Shown: piece by piece, positions 34,895-45,112 of the stretch
Layout of the letters: every line of letters begins with the position of its first letter
Numbering within the stretch: the stretch's first letter is position 1
DNA from: Arthrospiribacter ruber
Lineage (GTDB): Bacteria; Bacteroidota; Bacteroidia; Cytophagales; Cyclobacteriaceae
Direction: 5' to 3'
NCBI RefSeq assembly: GCF_019343195.1
Contig: NZ_RPHB01000008.1
Span: 290,093-354,092 of the forward strand
Length of the DNA stretch: 64,000 bases
The notes under the pieces: model-generated
Database searches by the model: none
The model's input: the letters and a program-made list of their open reading frames with translations, nothing else
What the model was told of the DNA's origin: nothing
Translations under genes and position numbers: made by a program

Positions 34895-37800
34895 ATGCGC
34901 AAATATTTAATTGCTTTATTAGCAGTAGGGTCATTTTTACTGTGTAAGTCAGTGTGGTCAATTGGACAAACTGACCAAATTAGATTTTCTTCCCTGGGGA
35001 TTAAAGATGGGGTTTCGCATATGCAGGTGAACACCTTTTTGAAGGACACAACAGGATACATGTGGATAGGGACAGCCGCAGGACTCAATAGATATGATGG
35101 ACACACAGTCAAGGTTTTCGAACACAAATCAAATGATTCCACTACCCTGGATAATAATATGATTCTTGAACTTTTCACTGATCCATTGGGAAGGTTGTGT
35201 GTCAAAACTGAACTGGGAATAAATTTTTATGACCCGACTACTCAGACTTTTTCAAGAGATTATTCAAAATATTCAAGGAGATGGGGACTCGAAGGCCAGC
35301 AGGTACATAGCATTAAAAACCTTGATAATACCTGGTTTTTGACTGATCATGGCTTGGCAAGATGGAATGCGATAAAACAAAAAGCTGAAACAATCCCTTC
35401 ATTTACTTCCTATAAGTTAAGTGATATGGGAACTTATGGCCATGAACTTTGGGCCATAAAAAGTGATGGAGTACTCTTAACTTACAACCTTCATCTTCAG
35501 GAAATTACCGAAATCGACAGTACTTTATACCAGCAAACGGATGGGGACAAGGCATATCAATTAAAAATAGATTCAAGTGGGCGGGTTTGGATTTATCTCC
35601 CAGAAGAAAACTCAGGTTTGTATTGCTACCAAGACAAGGAATGGCAACATTTCACAACAGAAACCCCAGGGTACACCTTAAGCAGCAACCTTGTAAGATC
35701 AGTTGAAGAAATCAAAAAAGGCGAAATCTGGGTAGGTACGGATCATGGAGGAATTAATATCATCACTGAAGGCCAAGATGAAATAGCTTACCTGACAGCC
35801 AATAGTCAAACAGGACTCTCAGGTAACAGTATCTATACTATTTATAAAGATAGGGATGACTTTGTCTGGGTAGGAACGTATAAAAATGCAGTGAGCTTCT
35901 TTCATGAAAAATCCCTTCGCTTTTATCATCTTAGCGATCAGGAAAGGGGCAATTACAAACTCCCTTTTAATGATATCAACTCATTTTCAGAAGATCACAA
36001 GGGGAACTGGTTTGCCGGGACCAATGGAAAAGGAATACTCTATTTTGATACAAACTCCGATTCCATCCAGTTATTCGACAGTTCTAATTTCCCGGAAATG
36101 CAAAGTGATATCATCGTTTCTCTCCTTTATGACAGCAAACAAAGGCTTTGGGCGGGCACTTATCTTGGTGGTTTGATTAAACTGGAAAAAGGAAAACTTA
36201 CGGTTTATGACCAGGAGACTGTGAACCTTCCGGACATGAGTATCTGGGAACTCTTTGAGGATTCTAAGGGAAGAATATGGCTAGGGACACTAACCGAAGG
36301 TATATTCTTATTTGATCCGGAGACAATGACTTTTTCAAGTCTGGAATTAAAGGACGGGCATGAATTGAACAACAATACATATATATCTGCCATTGAAGAG
36401 GATGATAATGGGAGAATATGGATCGGTGGGACTGCCGGGATAGATATCATTTATCCTGAATCGGGACAGGTTGAACACCTCAGCGAGGCCGATGGGTTAG
36501 CTCATGATTTTATCATGGATATCAAATCAGGTCCTTCAGGCATTATGTGTGTAGGTAGCCGGGGCGGCCTTACTTTTATTTCAGAAAACAAAAACATTTC
36601 CAATTTCAGTGTAGCAGACGGACTTCCCCATTCCAATGTACTTTCACTTTTGTATCATCAAAATGAACTTTGGTTGAGCACACCACATGGATTGAGCGTG
36701 GTTCGGAATTTGATGACAGAAAGCAAAATCACCATCCAGGCTTTCAATGCCGATCAAGGACTTTTATACACTGGATTTAATGAAAATGCCGCCGCGGTAT
36801 CCAGCAAAGGGGAATTGGTCTTTGGAGGCACCCATGGGATCTATATAGTGGATCCCGGTCAATTTGAAGATGCTCTTTCCCAACCCAAAGTGGTGTTTTC
36901 CGATTTTGAATTGTTCAATAATAAACTGAGAATAGGGGAAACAGTCAATGGGAGAACATTGCTGGGCCAAGACATCAATTATATCGATAAAATAGTCCTT
37001 AAACCCGGTGAAAACAGTTTTTCTGTTGGATTTACCAGTTTGGATTTTCTTAAAAACTCCAATTCAAAATACCGGTACAGGTTAAAAGGCTTTGAGAATA
37101 GCTGGCAAGAAAGCGACAACAAAAACCGAAGAGCCGTCTACACAAACCTCAACCCGGGGAAATACCTACTTGAAATAAGTGCTGCAAATCCATCTGGTCA
37201 ATTCAAGGAGACGAGTGCAACTTTGGCCATACAGATCCTGCCACCTTTTTACCAGACTGGTTGGGCTTATTTCATGTATGCTGTTATGTTGTTGGGTGTT
37301 TTGTATTTTTCAAGGAGATTGATTTTGAGCCGTGCCAATGCAAAGTTTCAAATCGAACAAGAACGACGGGAAGCACAACAACTTCATGAACTGGACAAGC
37401 TAAAAATCAGATTTCTCACCAATCTTAGTCATGAATTCCGTACTCCCATATCGCTTATCCTGGCCCCTATTGAGAAACTGCTAAGTTCTGAAAAAGAAAG
37501 CCCCAATAAGAAACAATATCAATTGATATACAAAAATGCCAACCGCATTCTAAAACTTACTGATCAAATACTTGATTTTAAGAAATTGGAACAGGAAGAA
37601 GAAGGCCTCAACTTGCTGGAAGGTGATTTAATGGCTTTTATCAAGGATTTGATGAATTCCTTTTATGGAATTTCTGAAAGACAGGGTATCAAATTTGAAT
37701 ATCAATTGACGCCTCTGTCCTATTACACTTCTTTTGATATGGATAAGCTGGAAAAAATCATTTTCAATCTACTTTCCAATTCTTTTAAATTTACTGCAGA

Positions 37801-38935
37801 TTCAGGTACAGTCTCTGTAAAAACAAAAATCTCTGAGAATATAGATGGAAGATCAATATTGACATTATGCGTAGCAGATAGTGGAGTGGGTATTCCGGCA
37901 CACGACCAAGCCCGGCTTTTCGAAAGGTTTTATCAGGTCGAATCCCACAAACACCTGACCAACACGAGGGGAAGTGGTATTGGTCTTGCGATAACAAAAG
38001 AATATGTAGATCTTCATGGCGGTTCTATCCATTTTGAAAGTAAGGTGGGTGTAGGCACGACTTTTTACGTTTCCCTTCCATTGAATGCTGTTGTCACACC
38101 AGTACCGGCGGAAGAACCCATTGCTCTGTCCAGCACCTTGGGTGAAAACAAAGTGAAAATCCTGGTGGCTGAAGACAATCCTGATTTTAGGGCATTTTTG
38201 ATTGAATACCTTCAGGAAGATTTTCAGGTAATAGAGGCAAGTAACGGTAAAGAAGGCTGGAAAAAAACGCTTGCTTTTTCCCCTGATCTGATATTAAGTG
38301 ATTTGATGATGCCTGAGGTAAATGGTATTTCCTTTTGTAGAAAGGTAAAAAATGATCCACGAACCTCGCACATACCTTTTATCCTGTTGACTGCCTTTAC
38401 AGACAATGAGAGAAGGCTTCAGAGTATGGATATAGGTGCCAATGATTATATCACAAAGCCCTTCAATTATCAGGTATTAAACTCACGAATAAAAAACCTT
38501 ATTCAGGAACAACAAAATCTGAAAAATACGCTGGCAAAAAAAGTCAAAGTCAGCGCGAAGGATATCATTATAGATTCTGAGGATCAAAAATTTGTCTATA
38601 AAGTAACTGAAATAGTAGAGAAATTTCTTGAAAACCCTGAGTTCAACGTAAAGCAATTGAGTGACAATATGGCCATGAGCAGAGTACATCTGTACAATAA
38701 ACTCACTGCATTGACAGGCATGACGCCACAGGAATTTATCCGGGACATGAGACTTAAAAGAAGTATTCAATATTTGGAAAAAAGTAAACTGTCTATCGCG
38801 GAAATTGCATATGCAGTAGGTTTTAACAGCCCAAAAGTTTACAGTAAGTCTTTTAAGTCAACTTATGGTTATACCCCAAGTGATTTTTTATCCAGCCAAC
38901 TTGCGAATTTCAAAAACTCCCCAAACACAGATTAA
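34895..38935 (+). CDS. Hybrid two-component system regulator (propeller/HisKA/HATPase/REC/AraC)
   Basis: A 1346-residue one-protein two-component system. Order: signal/anchor (about 4-26), two seven-bladed propellers (about 28-690), Y_Y_Y domain (about 710-785), membrane helix (about 788-806), HisKA with His846 in NLSHEFRTPIS, HATPase (about 955-1065, NLLSNSFKFTADSG, GVGIPAHDQ, RGSGIGLAI), receiver (about 1087-1200, phospho-acceptor Asp1136 in LSDLMMPEVNG) and AraC-type DNA-binding domain (about 1240-1340). Such proteins sense an oligosaccharide in the periplasm and activate the PUL next to them. The GH31, SusC, SusD and lipoprotein genes follow directly on the same strand and are the likely targets. 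Confidence 0.96.
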   Translation: MRKYLIALLAVGSFLLCKSVWSIGQTDQIRFSSLGIKDGVSHMQVNTFLKDTTGYMWIGTAAGLNRYDGHTVKVFEHKSNDSTTLDNNMILELFTDPLGRLCVKTELGINFYDPTTQTFSRDYSKYSRRWGLEGQQVHSIKNLDNTWFLTDHGLARWNAIKQKAETIPSFTSYKLSDMGTYGHELWAIKSDGVLLTYNLHLQEITEIDSTLYQQTDGDKAYQLKIDSSGRVWIYLPEENSGLYCYQDKEWQHFTTETPGYTLSSNLVRSVEEIKKGEIWVGTDHGGINIITEGQDEIAYLTANSQTGLSGNSIYTIYKDRDDFVWVGTYKNAVSFFHEKSLRFYHLSDQERGNYKLPFNDINSFSEDHKGNWFAGTNGKGILYFDTNSDSIQLFDSSNFPEMQSDIIVSLLYDSKQRLWAGTYLGGLIKLEKGKLTVYDQETVNLPDMSIWELFEDSKGRIWLGTLTEGIFLFDPETMTFSSLELKDGHELNNNTYISAIEEDDNGRIWIGGTAGIDIIYPESGQVEHLSEADGLAHDFIMDIKSGPSGIMCVGSRGGLTFISENKNISNFSVADGLPHSNVLSLLYHQNELWLSTPHGLSVVRNLMTESKITIQAFNADQGLLYTGFNENAAAVSSKGELVFGGTHGIYIVDPGQFEDALSQPKVVFSDFELFNNKLRIGETVNGRTLLGQDINYIDKIVLKPGENSFSVGFTSLDFLKNSNSKYRYRLKGFENSWQESDNKNRRAVYTNLNPGKYLLEISAANPSGQFKETSATLAIQILPPFYQTGWAYFMYAVMLLGVLYFSRRLILSRANAKFQIEQERREAQQLHELDKLKIRFLTNLSHEFRTPISLILAPIEKLLSSEKESPNKKQYQLIYKNANRILKLTDQILDFKKLEQEEEGLNLLEGDLMAFIKDLMNSFYGISERQGIKFEYQLTPLSYYTSFDMDKLEKIIFNLLSNSFKFTADSGTVSVKTKISENIDGRSILTLCVADSGVGIPAHDQARLFERFYQVESHKHLTNTRGSGIGLAITKEYVDLHGGSIHFESKVGVGTTFYVSLPLNAVVTPVPAEEPIALSSTLGENKVKILVAEDNPDFRAFLIEYLQEDFQVIEASNGKEGWKKTLAFSPDLILSDLMMPEVNGISFCRKVKNDPRTSHIPFILLTAFTDNERRLQSMDIGANDYITKPFNYQVLNSRIKNLIQEQQNLKNTLAKKVKVSAKDIIIDSEDQKFVYKVTEIVEKFLENPEFNVKQLSDNMAMSRVHLYNKLTALTGMTPQEFIRDMRLKRSIQYLEKSKLSIAEIAYAVGFNSPKVYSKSFKSTYGYTPSDFLSSQLANFKNSPNTD

Positions 38936-39069
38936 ATTGTATTTTTTTAACAAATTTTTACCTTTTTAACCTCAGAACCCCCTATTCTTAACATTTAGAA
39001 CCCTTCATCTATCACATTTTTTCCAGTTTTGGGACAATAATTAACATTATCAATAACCCAAAATTTCTT

Positions 39070-41919
39070 ATGAAGCTTTTTTACTTCCTGCTATCTGGAT
39101 TGGTGATATTCACATCCAACCTTGTTCTGGCCAATGATCATATTACGGTGACAGATAAGGGTCTTGTCATACGTTTTGAAGCTGCCCCAGACGGCACCAA
39201 AGTTCTCCGTCTGGAAGCTGTCACTTCAGAAATCTTCCGTGTTTCGGCTACTTCGAAGTCTGAATTTAAAGAGACCAATAGTTTAATGGTCAAAGAGGAT
39301 TTGTCTTATGAGGCAAACTGGCAGCATGAAATAGATGCTGACACCTTACGCATGTGGACTGATAAAGTCACTGCCCATGTCAATTTGAAAACTGCCGAGA
39401 TACTTTTCAAAGATCCTTCGGGAAAAATCATCCTTAAGGAAAAAACCGGAGGAGGCCGGCGCTTTGATTCTGCATCAACTGAAGAAAACAGCTACTCTAG
39501 CTTCTCTCAGCATTTTCAAAAAAATGAAGCAGAGGGAATATATGGTTTAGGCCAACATCAGGCCGGACTGTTCAATTATCGGGACAGACATGTTGATCTC
39601 ACCCAATACAATGGTGTGGCTGTAGTACCTTTTATGATTTCCACCAACCAATACGGTTTGCTTTGGGACAATAATTCAATCACCAAATTTGGGGACACAC
39701 GGATTCCGGAACCTATTTCCAAATTAACCCTACAACCGGGACTGGAGGATGATGCTAAGGGCCTCAAAGCCATTTATGCTTCCGATCGCAGCAATCCTAC
39801 AAAAGGATTAGAAAGACTTGAAAGCACAATTGCCTATACAGACCTACCTTCATTGAAAAACCTGCCGGAATTTGACCAGCACCGTGGTGCTGTGACCTGG
39901 ACAGGCTATATCACTCCTGAGCATGTAGGGATCCATACTTTTAAGCTCATCTACTCCGGCTACATCAAAATCACCATGAATAACCAAGTCTTGATGGATA
40001 CCTGGAGAGAAAGCTGGAATCCGGGTTTTGAGGAATTTGATTATGATTTATCCAGTACTGCCACTGCAGTAAAAATAGAATGGATACCTGAGTCTGATCA
40101 ATCATTTCTAGACCTCAGCTATTTAAAACCTTTGGAAGGCAAGGAAGAGGATTTATTTGGATTTGCTTCTGAAGCAGGTGAATACCTGGACTATTACTTC
40201 ATTTATGGTGAGGAGATGGATGATGTTATTTCAGGCTATAGAACACTTACTGGCAAGGCCAAGATTATGCCTAAATGGGTGATGGGATTTTGGCAAAGCA
40301 GGGAGCGCTATAAGACCCAGGAAGAGTTGTTGGAAACAGTCAGAAATTTCCGGGAAAAACAAATCCCGCTCGACAATATAGTACAGGATTGGTCCTACTG
40401 GGAAGAAGATGCATGGGGAAGTCACGAATTTGACAAGGATCGGTTTCCGGATCCAGAGGCAATGATCAAGGAAGTACATGACCTGAATGCCAGGATAATG
40501 ATCAGTGTTTGGCCAAAATTCTATGAAGGAATTGACAACAATCGGGTAATGGATGAAAAGGGCATGCTTTACCGGCAAAACATTGTAAATCAGCAGAAAG
40601 ACTGGATAGGAGAAGGTTATGTTTCCACATTTTATGATGCCTTTAATCCAGCCGCAAGGTCCATGTTTTGGGACCAGTTGAACAAGCGGCTGTTCAGCAT
40701 AGGAATTGATGCCTGGTGGCTGGATGCAACTGAGCCTGATATCCACTCCAATGCTTCTATAAGTCAGAGAAAAACATTGATGGACCCAACTGCCCTGGGG
40801 TCTTCCACGGCATTTTTCAATGCCTATTCCCTGGTCAATGCCAAAGGCATCTACGAAGGGCAAAGAAAAGCAGCACCTGACCAACGTGTATTTATCCTGA
40901 CGAGATCGGCATTTGCAGGCATTCAACGCTATAGCGCTGCAACCTGGAGTGGCGATATAGCCAGCCGTTTTGATGAAATGGAAAGACAAATTGCAGGAGG
41001 GTTAAACTTTTCTCTATCAGGTCTCCCTTATTGGACAACGGATATAGGAGGTTTTTTTGTGGAAGATAAGTATGATAGACCACATCCTGAAGGGGACGCA
41101 TTGGATGAATGGAGGGAACTGAATACACGCTGGACTCAATTTGGAGCATTTACCCCCCTGTTTAGGGCTCATGGACAATATCCACATCGTGAAATCTACA
41201 ATATTGCCCCGGAAGAACACCCTGCTTATCAGTCCATGCTTTATTACAACAAGCTGAGATATCGTTTGATGCCATATATCTATAGCATAACAGGGGCTGT
41301 TTATCATGAAGACAATACGATCATGCGTCCCTTGGTAATGGATTTTAAAGACCCGAAGGTCCGTGATATCGGTAACCAATACATGTTTGGACCATCAATT
41401 ATGGTGACTCCAGTGACTGTCTATCAGGCAAATACCAAAGCCGTATATCTTCCAAAACATGCCGGTTGGTACGACATGTACTCAGGAAAATTTTTAGAAG
41501 GTGAGCAGACAATTACAGCAGAGGCCCCTTATGAGCGCATGCCTCTCTTTATAAAAGCGGGTGCAATCATCCCATTTGGATCCGAAATTTTCCACACCGC
41601 TGAGCGCATGCAAGATGAAATTCTCCTCTTTGTTTATGCGGGTAATGATGGGGAATTCTGCCTGTATGACGACGGACATACTGACTATGCCTATGAAAAT
41701 GGCCAGTTTGATAAAATACTTATTTCTTACAGTGAGCAGGATAAAACGCTGAAAATAAATGAAAGGGTTGGCAAAAAACATCAAAACAGAGTGGACAAAA
41801 TTGATTTCAAAGTAATAGTCATAGACCGGGACAAACCCAAGCCACTGGATTTTGACCAAATCCCTGACTTCAGTTTCAGCTATACCGGAGAAGCACTTTC
41901 GATTAAACTAAACAATTAA
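39070..41919 (+). CDS. GH31 glycoside hydrolase with PA14 insert, probable alpha-xylosidase/alpha-glucosidase
   Basis: A 949-residue secreted enzyme: signal peptide (about 1-21, VLAND), N-terminal beta domain, PA14 domain inserted at about 240-360 (VTWTGYITPEHVGIHTFKLI), TIM barrel (about 390-720) and C-terminal beta domains. The GH31 nucleophile is Asp552 in WWLDATEPD and the acid/base Asp629 in WSGD. A PA14 insert and the DATEP form of the nucleophile motif are typical of Bacteroidota alpha-xylosidases acting on xyloglucan fragments, but alpha-glucosidase activity remains possible. It lies between its regulator and the susCD pair and should trim the imported or captured oligosaccharide. Confidence 0.93.
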   Translation: MKLFYFLLSGLVIFTSNLVLANDHITVTDKGLVIRFEAAPDGTKVLRLEAVTSEIFRVSATSKSEFKETNSLMVKEDLSYEANWQHEIDADTLRMWTDKVTAHVNLKTAEILFKDPSGKIILKEKTGGGRRFDSASTEENSYSSFSQHFQKNEAEGIYGLGQHQAGLFNYRDRHVDLTQYNGVAVVPFMISTNQYGLLWDNNSITKFGDTRIPEPISKLTLQPGLEDDAKGLKAIYASDRSNPTKGLERLESTIAYTDLPSLKNLPEFDQHRGAVTWTGYITPEHVGIHTFKLIYSGYIKITMNNQVLMDTWRESWNPGFEEFDYDLSSTATAVKIEWIPESDQSFLDLSYLKPLEGKEEDLFGFASEAGEYLDYYFIYGEEMDDVISGYRTLTGKAKIMPKWVMGFWQSRERYKTQEELLETVRNFREKQIPLDNIVQDWSYWEEDAWGSHEFDKDRFPDPEAMIKEVHDLNARIMISVWPKFYEGIDNNRVMDEKGMLYRQNIVNQQKDWIGEGYVSTFYDAFNPAARSMFWDQLNKRLFSIGIDAWWLDATEPDIHSNASISQRKTLMDPTALGSSTAFFNAYSLVNAKGIYEGQRKAAPDQRVFILTRSAFAGIQRYSAATWSGDIASRFDEMERQIAGGLNFSLSGLPYWTTDIGGFFVEDKYDRPHPEGDALDEWRELNTRWTQFGAFTPLFRAHGQYPHREIYNIAPEEHPAYQSMLYYNKLRYRLMPYIYSITGAVYHEDNTIMRPLVMDFKDPKVRDIGNQYMFGPSIMVTPVTVYQANTKAVYLPKHAGWYDMYSGKFLEGEQTITAEAPYERMPLFIKAGAIIPFGSEIFHTAERMQDEILLFVYAGNDGEFCLYDDGHTDYAYENGQFDKILISYSEQDKTLKINERVGKKHQNRVDKIDFKVIVIDRDKPKPLDFDQIPDFSFSYTGEALSIKLNN

Positions 41920-41935
41920 ATAAACCAAATAACCC

Positions 41936-42028
41936 ATGAAAAATAACAGACCAATTCAACGCAGGATTTTGCGGAAAGAAAGCAAAATGATAAGCAATAA
42001 ACCAAAAATTCACAACACGAACCTATGA
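41936..42028 (+). CDS. Possible 30-residue leader peptide overlapping the susC start
   Basis: ATG 41936 opens a 30-codon frame whose TGA (42026-42028) overlaps the ATG of susC (42025-42027) in an ATGA arrangement. The peptide is strongly basic (RRILRKESK in the middle) with no hydrophobic stretch. The overlap suggests translational coupling to susC. Short frames arise by chance in AT-rich spacers, so it may be meaningless. Confidence 0.3.
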   Translation: MKNNRPIQRRILRKESKMISNKPKIHNTNL

Positions 42029-45000
42029 AAAAGACTTTAGCCAGTATTTTAGCTTGGCTATTGCTGCTGCCGGCAGCAATGGCTCAACAAAATGTAATAG
42101 GCCAAGTCACCGACGGTGACACGGGAGAGCCTATTCCCGGTGTGAGCATCCTCGTCCGGGGAACCGGACAGGGTACAATAACTGACATTGATGGTACTTA
42201 CAACTTAAGTGTAGATCAGGAAAATGCCGTATTGGTTTACTCCTTTTTAGGATATATCAAGCAAGAAGTAGCTGTTGGCAACAGGAGTGAAATCAATGTA
42301 ACCTTGGAGCCTGATCTTAGTGATCTGGAAGAGGTGATAGTAGTTGGTTACGGTGTACAGAAAAAGAAAGTCGTCACCGGTGCAACAGTACAGGTGGATG
42401 GGGATAAACTTAAAAGCCTGAGCACTACCCAACCACTGGAAGCCCTACAAGGTCTGGCACCGGGAGTTCAGATATCTGCCACTTCAGGGCAGCCGGGAGA
42501 AAGTATGCGTGTGGTTATCAGAGGATTGGGCACTATAGGAGATGCCTCACCACTGTATGTAGTGGATGGGGTTTTGACCAATGACATTTCATATCTCAAC
42601 CCAGCTGATATAGAATCGATTGATGTCCTAAAGGATGCAGCCTCAGCTGCCATATACGGTTCCCAGGCTGCCAATGGTGTGGTGTTGGTGACTACCCGCA
42701 GAGGCCGGAGAGGAGAAAGAGCTACCGTAACATATGATATGTTTTACGGAGTTCAAAACACACCTAGAACTACGAAAATGCTCAATGCCTATGAATATGG
42801 CACCATCATGAATGAGGCGGCCATCAACTCAGGAGGGCGTCCATACTTTTCGCAGGATCAATTAAATGAATTTGGACAGGGTACCATGTGGTTGGACGAA
42901 ATGTTTGCCAACAATGCGGTAAACCAAAACCATGTATTGGGTTTGCAGGGTGGAAGTGAAAATTCCATCTATTCGGTTTCTCTGGCATATACCGGGCAAG
43001 AAGGTATTGTGGGGGGGAGTGACCTTTCAAATTTTGAGCGGTACAATATCCGCGTAAATTCAGAGCATCATTTATACAATGATGTGCTGACCATCGGACA
43101 AAATCTTACCATCTCGAACAGACAGTCTTCAGGTGTCGGGGTTGGCGATCAGTATAACAATGCCCTGAGGGGTGCCTTTAATACCTCTCCCCTAGTACCG
43201 ATGTTTGATGAAAACATGAATTTTTATGACAACAGCAACTCAGATTGGAATCCAAACGAAGCCAATCCTTATGCTTTGATGTATTATCAGAACCAAAACC
43301 TTAACAATAACCAGCGTATTCTTGGGGATGTATACATGGTTTTGGAGCCGATAAAAAATCTCCGGTTCCGAACAAGCGTAGGTTTGGATTATTATTCAAA
43401 TGAAGGAAGATCTTTTACCCCTACCTATCAACTTTCTTCCTTTGCATTTTCATTGTTTTCGAGTGCTCACCAAAATATGGGAAAAGGTAGAACTGTTCTG
43501 TTTGACAACCTGTTGACCTACAATTTCTCCCTGAATGACAAGCACAACTTTGAGACCATGGTAGGAAGTTCTATGTTTCAGTTTCAAGGTTCATACATGT
43601 TTGCAAGTAACCGTGATGTAATCATTGAAGACCTAAAATATGCCTGGTTATCCAATACTACCAATGTGGATGGGGCCAACATCAATTTAGGAGGAGGACC
43701 GGCTGACCCAGATAACAGGATGTCTTATTTTGGAAGAATCAATTACAATTACAATGAAACATATCTACTGAATCTGACTTACCGTGCTGATGGTGCGTCC
43801 CGATTTGCAAGAGGTAACCGGTTTGGTTTTTTCCCTTCCATTTCAGCGGGTTGGGTGATCAGTAACGAACCCTTTATGGCTCCATTGGAAAACACCTTGG
43901 AATTCCTGAAACTCCGTGCAAGTTGGGGTCAGGTAGGTAATATGAATATTGGATTTTTTCAATTCATGGCTCCGGTATCTATTTCCAATACAAACTATTT
44001 TTTCGGACCTGGTGAAGGAACAGAGGGTTTGGTACCGGGAGCTTATCCCAGCAGGTTAGGGAATACAGATTTGCTGTGGGAAACCTCCGAACAGGCAAAC
44101 ATCGGTATAGACGCACAGCTATGGCAGGGCAGGTTGACAGTGAATTTTGATTGGTACAACAAAATCACAAGGGATTGGCTGATAGAAGCCCCTATCCTAT
44201 CCACTGCTGGTGCAGCACCTCCATTTATCAATGGTGGGGATGTTCAAAATACCGGTGTTGAGTTGGCCTTATCCTATAATAACCGGGCAGGTCAATTAAA
44301 TTATAGCATTGGTGTAAATGGAGCCTATAACAGAAACCGGGTAGGAAATATCCCAACAAGAGACGGTATCATCCATGGCCAGGCAAATCAGTTATTTGAC
44401 AATTCGATGCCTTTTTATCGTGCACAGAATGGGTTCCCTATCGGTTACTTCTGGGGATTACAGACGGATGGTATCTTCCAGTCAGAGCAAGAGGTAAGGG
44501 ATCACAGATCAGGAGAGACCATCATACAGCCAAATGCCGAACCAGGTGATGTCCGTTATGTAGATGTCAATGGCGATGGAGTTATTGATGACTCGGACCG
44601 TGTCATGTTAGGTGATCCAAATCCTGCGTATACCTTTGGCCTTACCTTCTCTGCGGATTATAAGGGGTTTGATTTCAACTTTTTGGCAAACGGGGTAGCC
44701 GGCAATCAGATTGTTCAGACTTACCGTAACCATGCCAATCCATACGCCAACTATACGACTGCCATATTGGACAGATGGCATGGACCGGGCTCTTCCCATA
44801 CGATGCCAAGAGTAACCGAGGATGCCAGAAACTGGACAAACTTCTCAGATCTGTATATACATGATGGGGATTTTTTAAGAATCAGCAACATCACTTTAGG
44901 TTACGACCTCAACAGGATCCTCAACAATGAAAAACTGGGGCAAGTCAGAATATATGCCTCTGTGCTCAACCTCTACACCTTTACCAAATATGAAGGAATG

Positions 45001-45102
45001 GATCCTGAAATCGGGTATGGAAGCAGTTTTTCTTCGGGAGTGGATTTAGGATTTTATCCTCGACCACGGACTATGATGCTGGGGGCAAATATTAGATTCT
45101 AA
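42025..45102 (+). CDS. SusC-type TonB-dependent receptor of the PUL
   Basis: A 1025-residue outer-membrane transporter: signal peptide (about 1-20, AMAQ), carboxypeptidase-regulatory-like domain (about 23-105), plug domain (about 112-230, YVVDGVLTNDISYLNPADI; DAASAAIYGSQAANGVVLV) and a barrel ending MLGANIRF. No STN domain is present, in agreement with control by the hybrid two-component protein rather than sigma/FecR. It is followed by susD after 10 bases (AAAGGA in the gap). With SusD it should import the oligosaccharide processed by the GH31 enzyme. Confidence 0.96.
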   Translation: MKKTLASILAWLLLLPAAMAQQNVIGQVTDGDTGEPIPGVSILVRGTGQGTITDIDGTYNLSVDQENAVLVYSFLGYIKQEVAVGNRSEINVTLEPDLSDLEEVIVVGYGVQKKKVVTGATVQVDGDKLKSLSTTQPLEALQGLAPGVQISATSGQPGESMRVVIRGLGTIGDASPLYVVDGVLTNDISYLNPADIESIDVLKDAASAAIYGSQAANGVVLVTTRRGRRGERATVTYDMFYGVQNTPRTTKMLNAYEYGTIMNEAAINSGGRPYFSQDQLNEFGQGTMWLDEMFANNAVNQNHVLGLQGGSENSIYSVSLAYTGQEGIVGGSDLSNFERYNIRVNSEHHLYNDVLTIGQNLTISNRQSSGVGVGDQYNNALRGAFNTSPLVPMFDENMNFYDNSNSDWNPNEANPYALMYYQNQNLNNNQRILGDVYMVLEPIKNLRFRTSVGLDYYSNEGRSFTPTYQLSSFAFSLFSSAHQNMGKGRTVLFDNLLTYNFSLNDKHNFETMVGSSMFQFQGSYMFASNRDVIIEDLKYAWLSNTTNVDGANINLGGGPADPDNRMSYFGRINYNYNETYLLNLTYRADGASRFARGNRFGFFPSISAGWVISNEPFMAPLENTLEFLKLRASWGQVGNMNIGFFQFMAPVSISNTNYFFGPGEGTEGLVPGAYPSRLGNTDLLWETSEQANIGIDAQLWQGRLTVNFDWYNKITRDWLIEAPILSTAGAAPPFINGGDVQNTGVELALSYNNRAGQLNYSIGVNGAYNRNRVGNIPTRDGIIHGQANQLFDNSMPFYRAQNGFPIGYFWGLQTDGIFQSEQEVRDHRSGETIIQPNAEPGDVRYVDVNGDGVIDDSDRVMLGDPNPAYTFGLTFSADYKGFDFNFLANGVAGNQIVQTYRNHANPYANYTTAILDRWHGPGSSHTMPRVTEDARNWTNFSDLYIHDGDFLRISNITLGYDLNRILNNEKLGQVRIYASVLNLYTFTKYEGMDPEIGYGSSFSSGVDLGFYPRPRTMMLGANIRF

Positions 45103-45112
45103 ATAAAAGGAC

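Noticed and set aside
40231..40989. 252-codon minus-strand frame inside the GH31 gene
   Set aside because: Antisense shadow of a well-supported enzyme; high Cys/His/Pro content typical of shadow frames.
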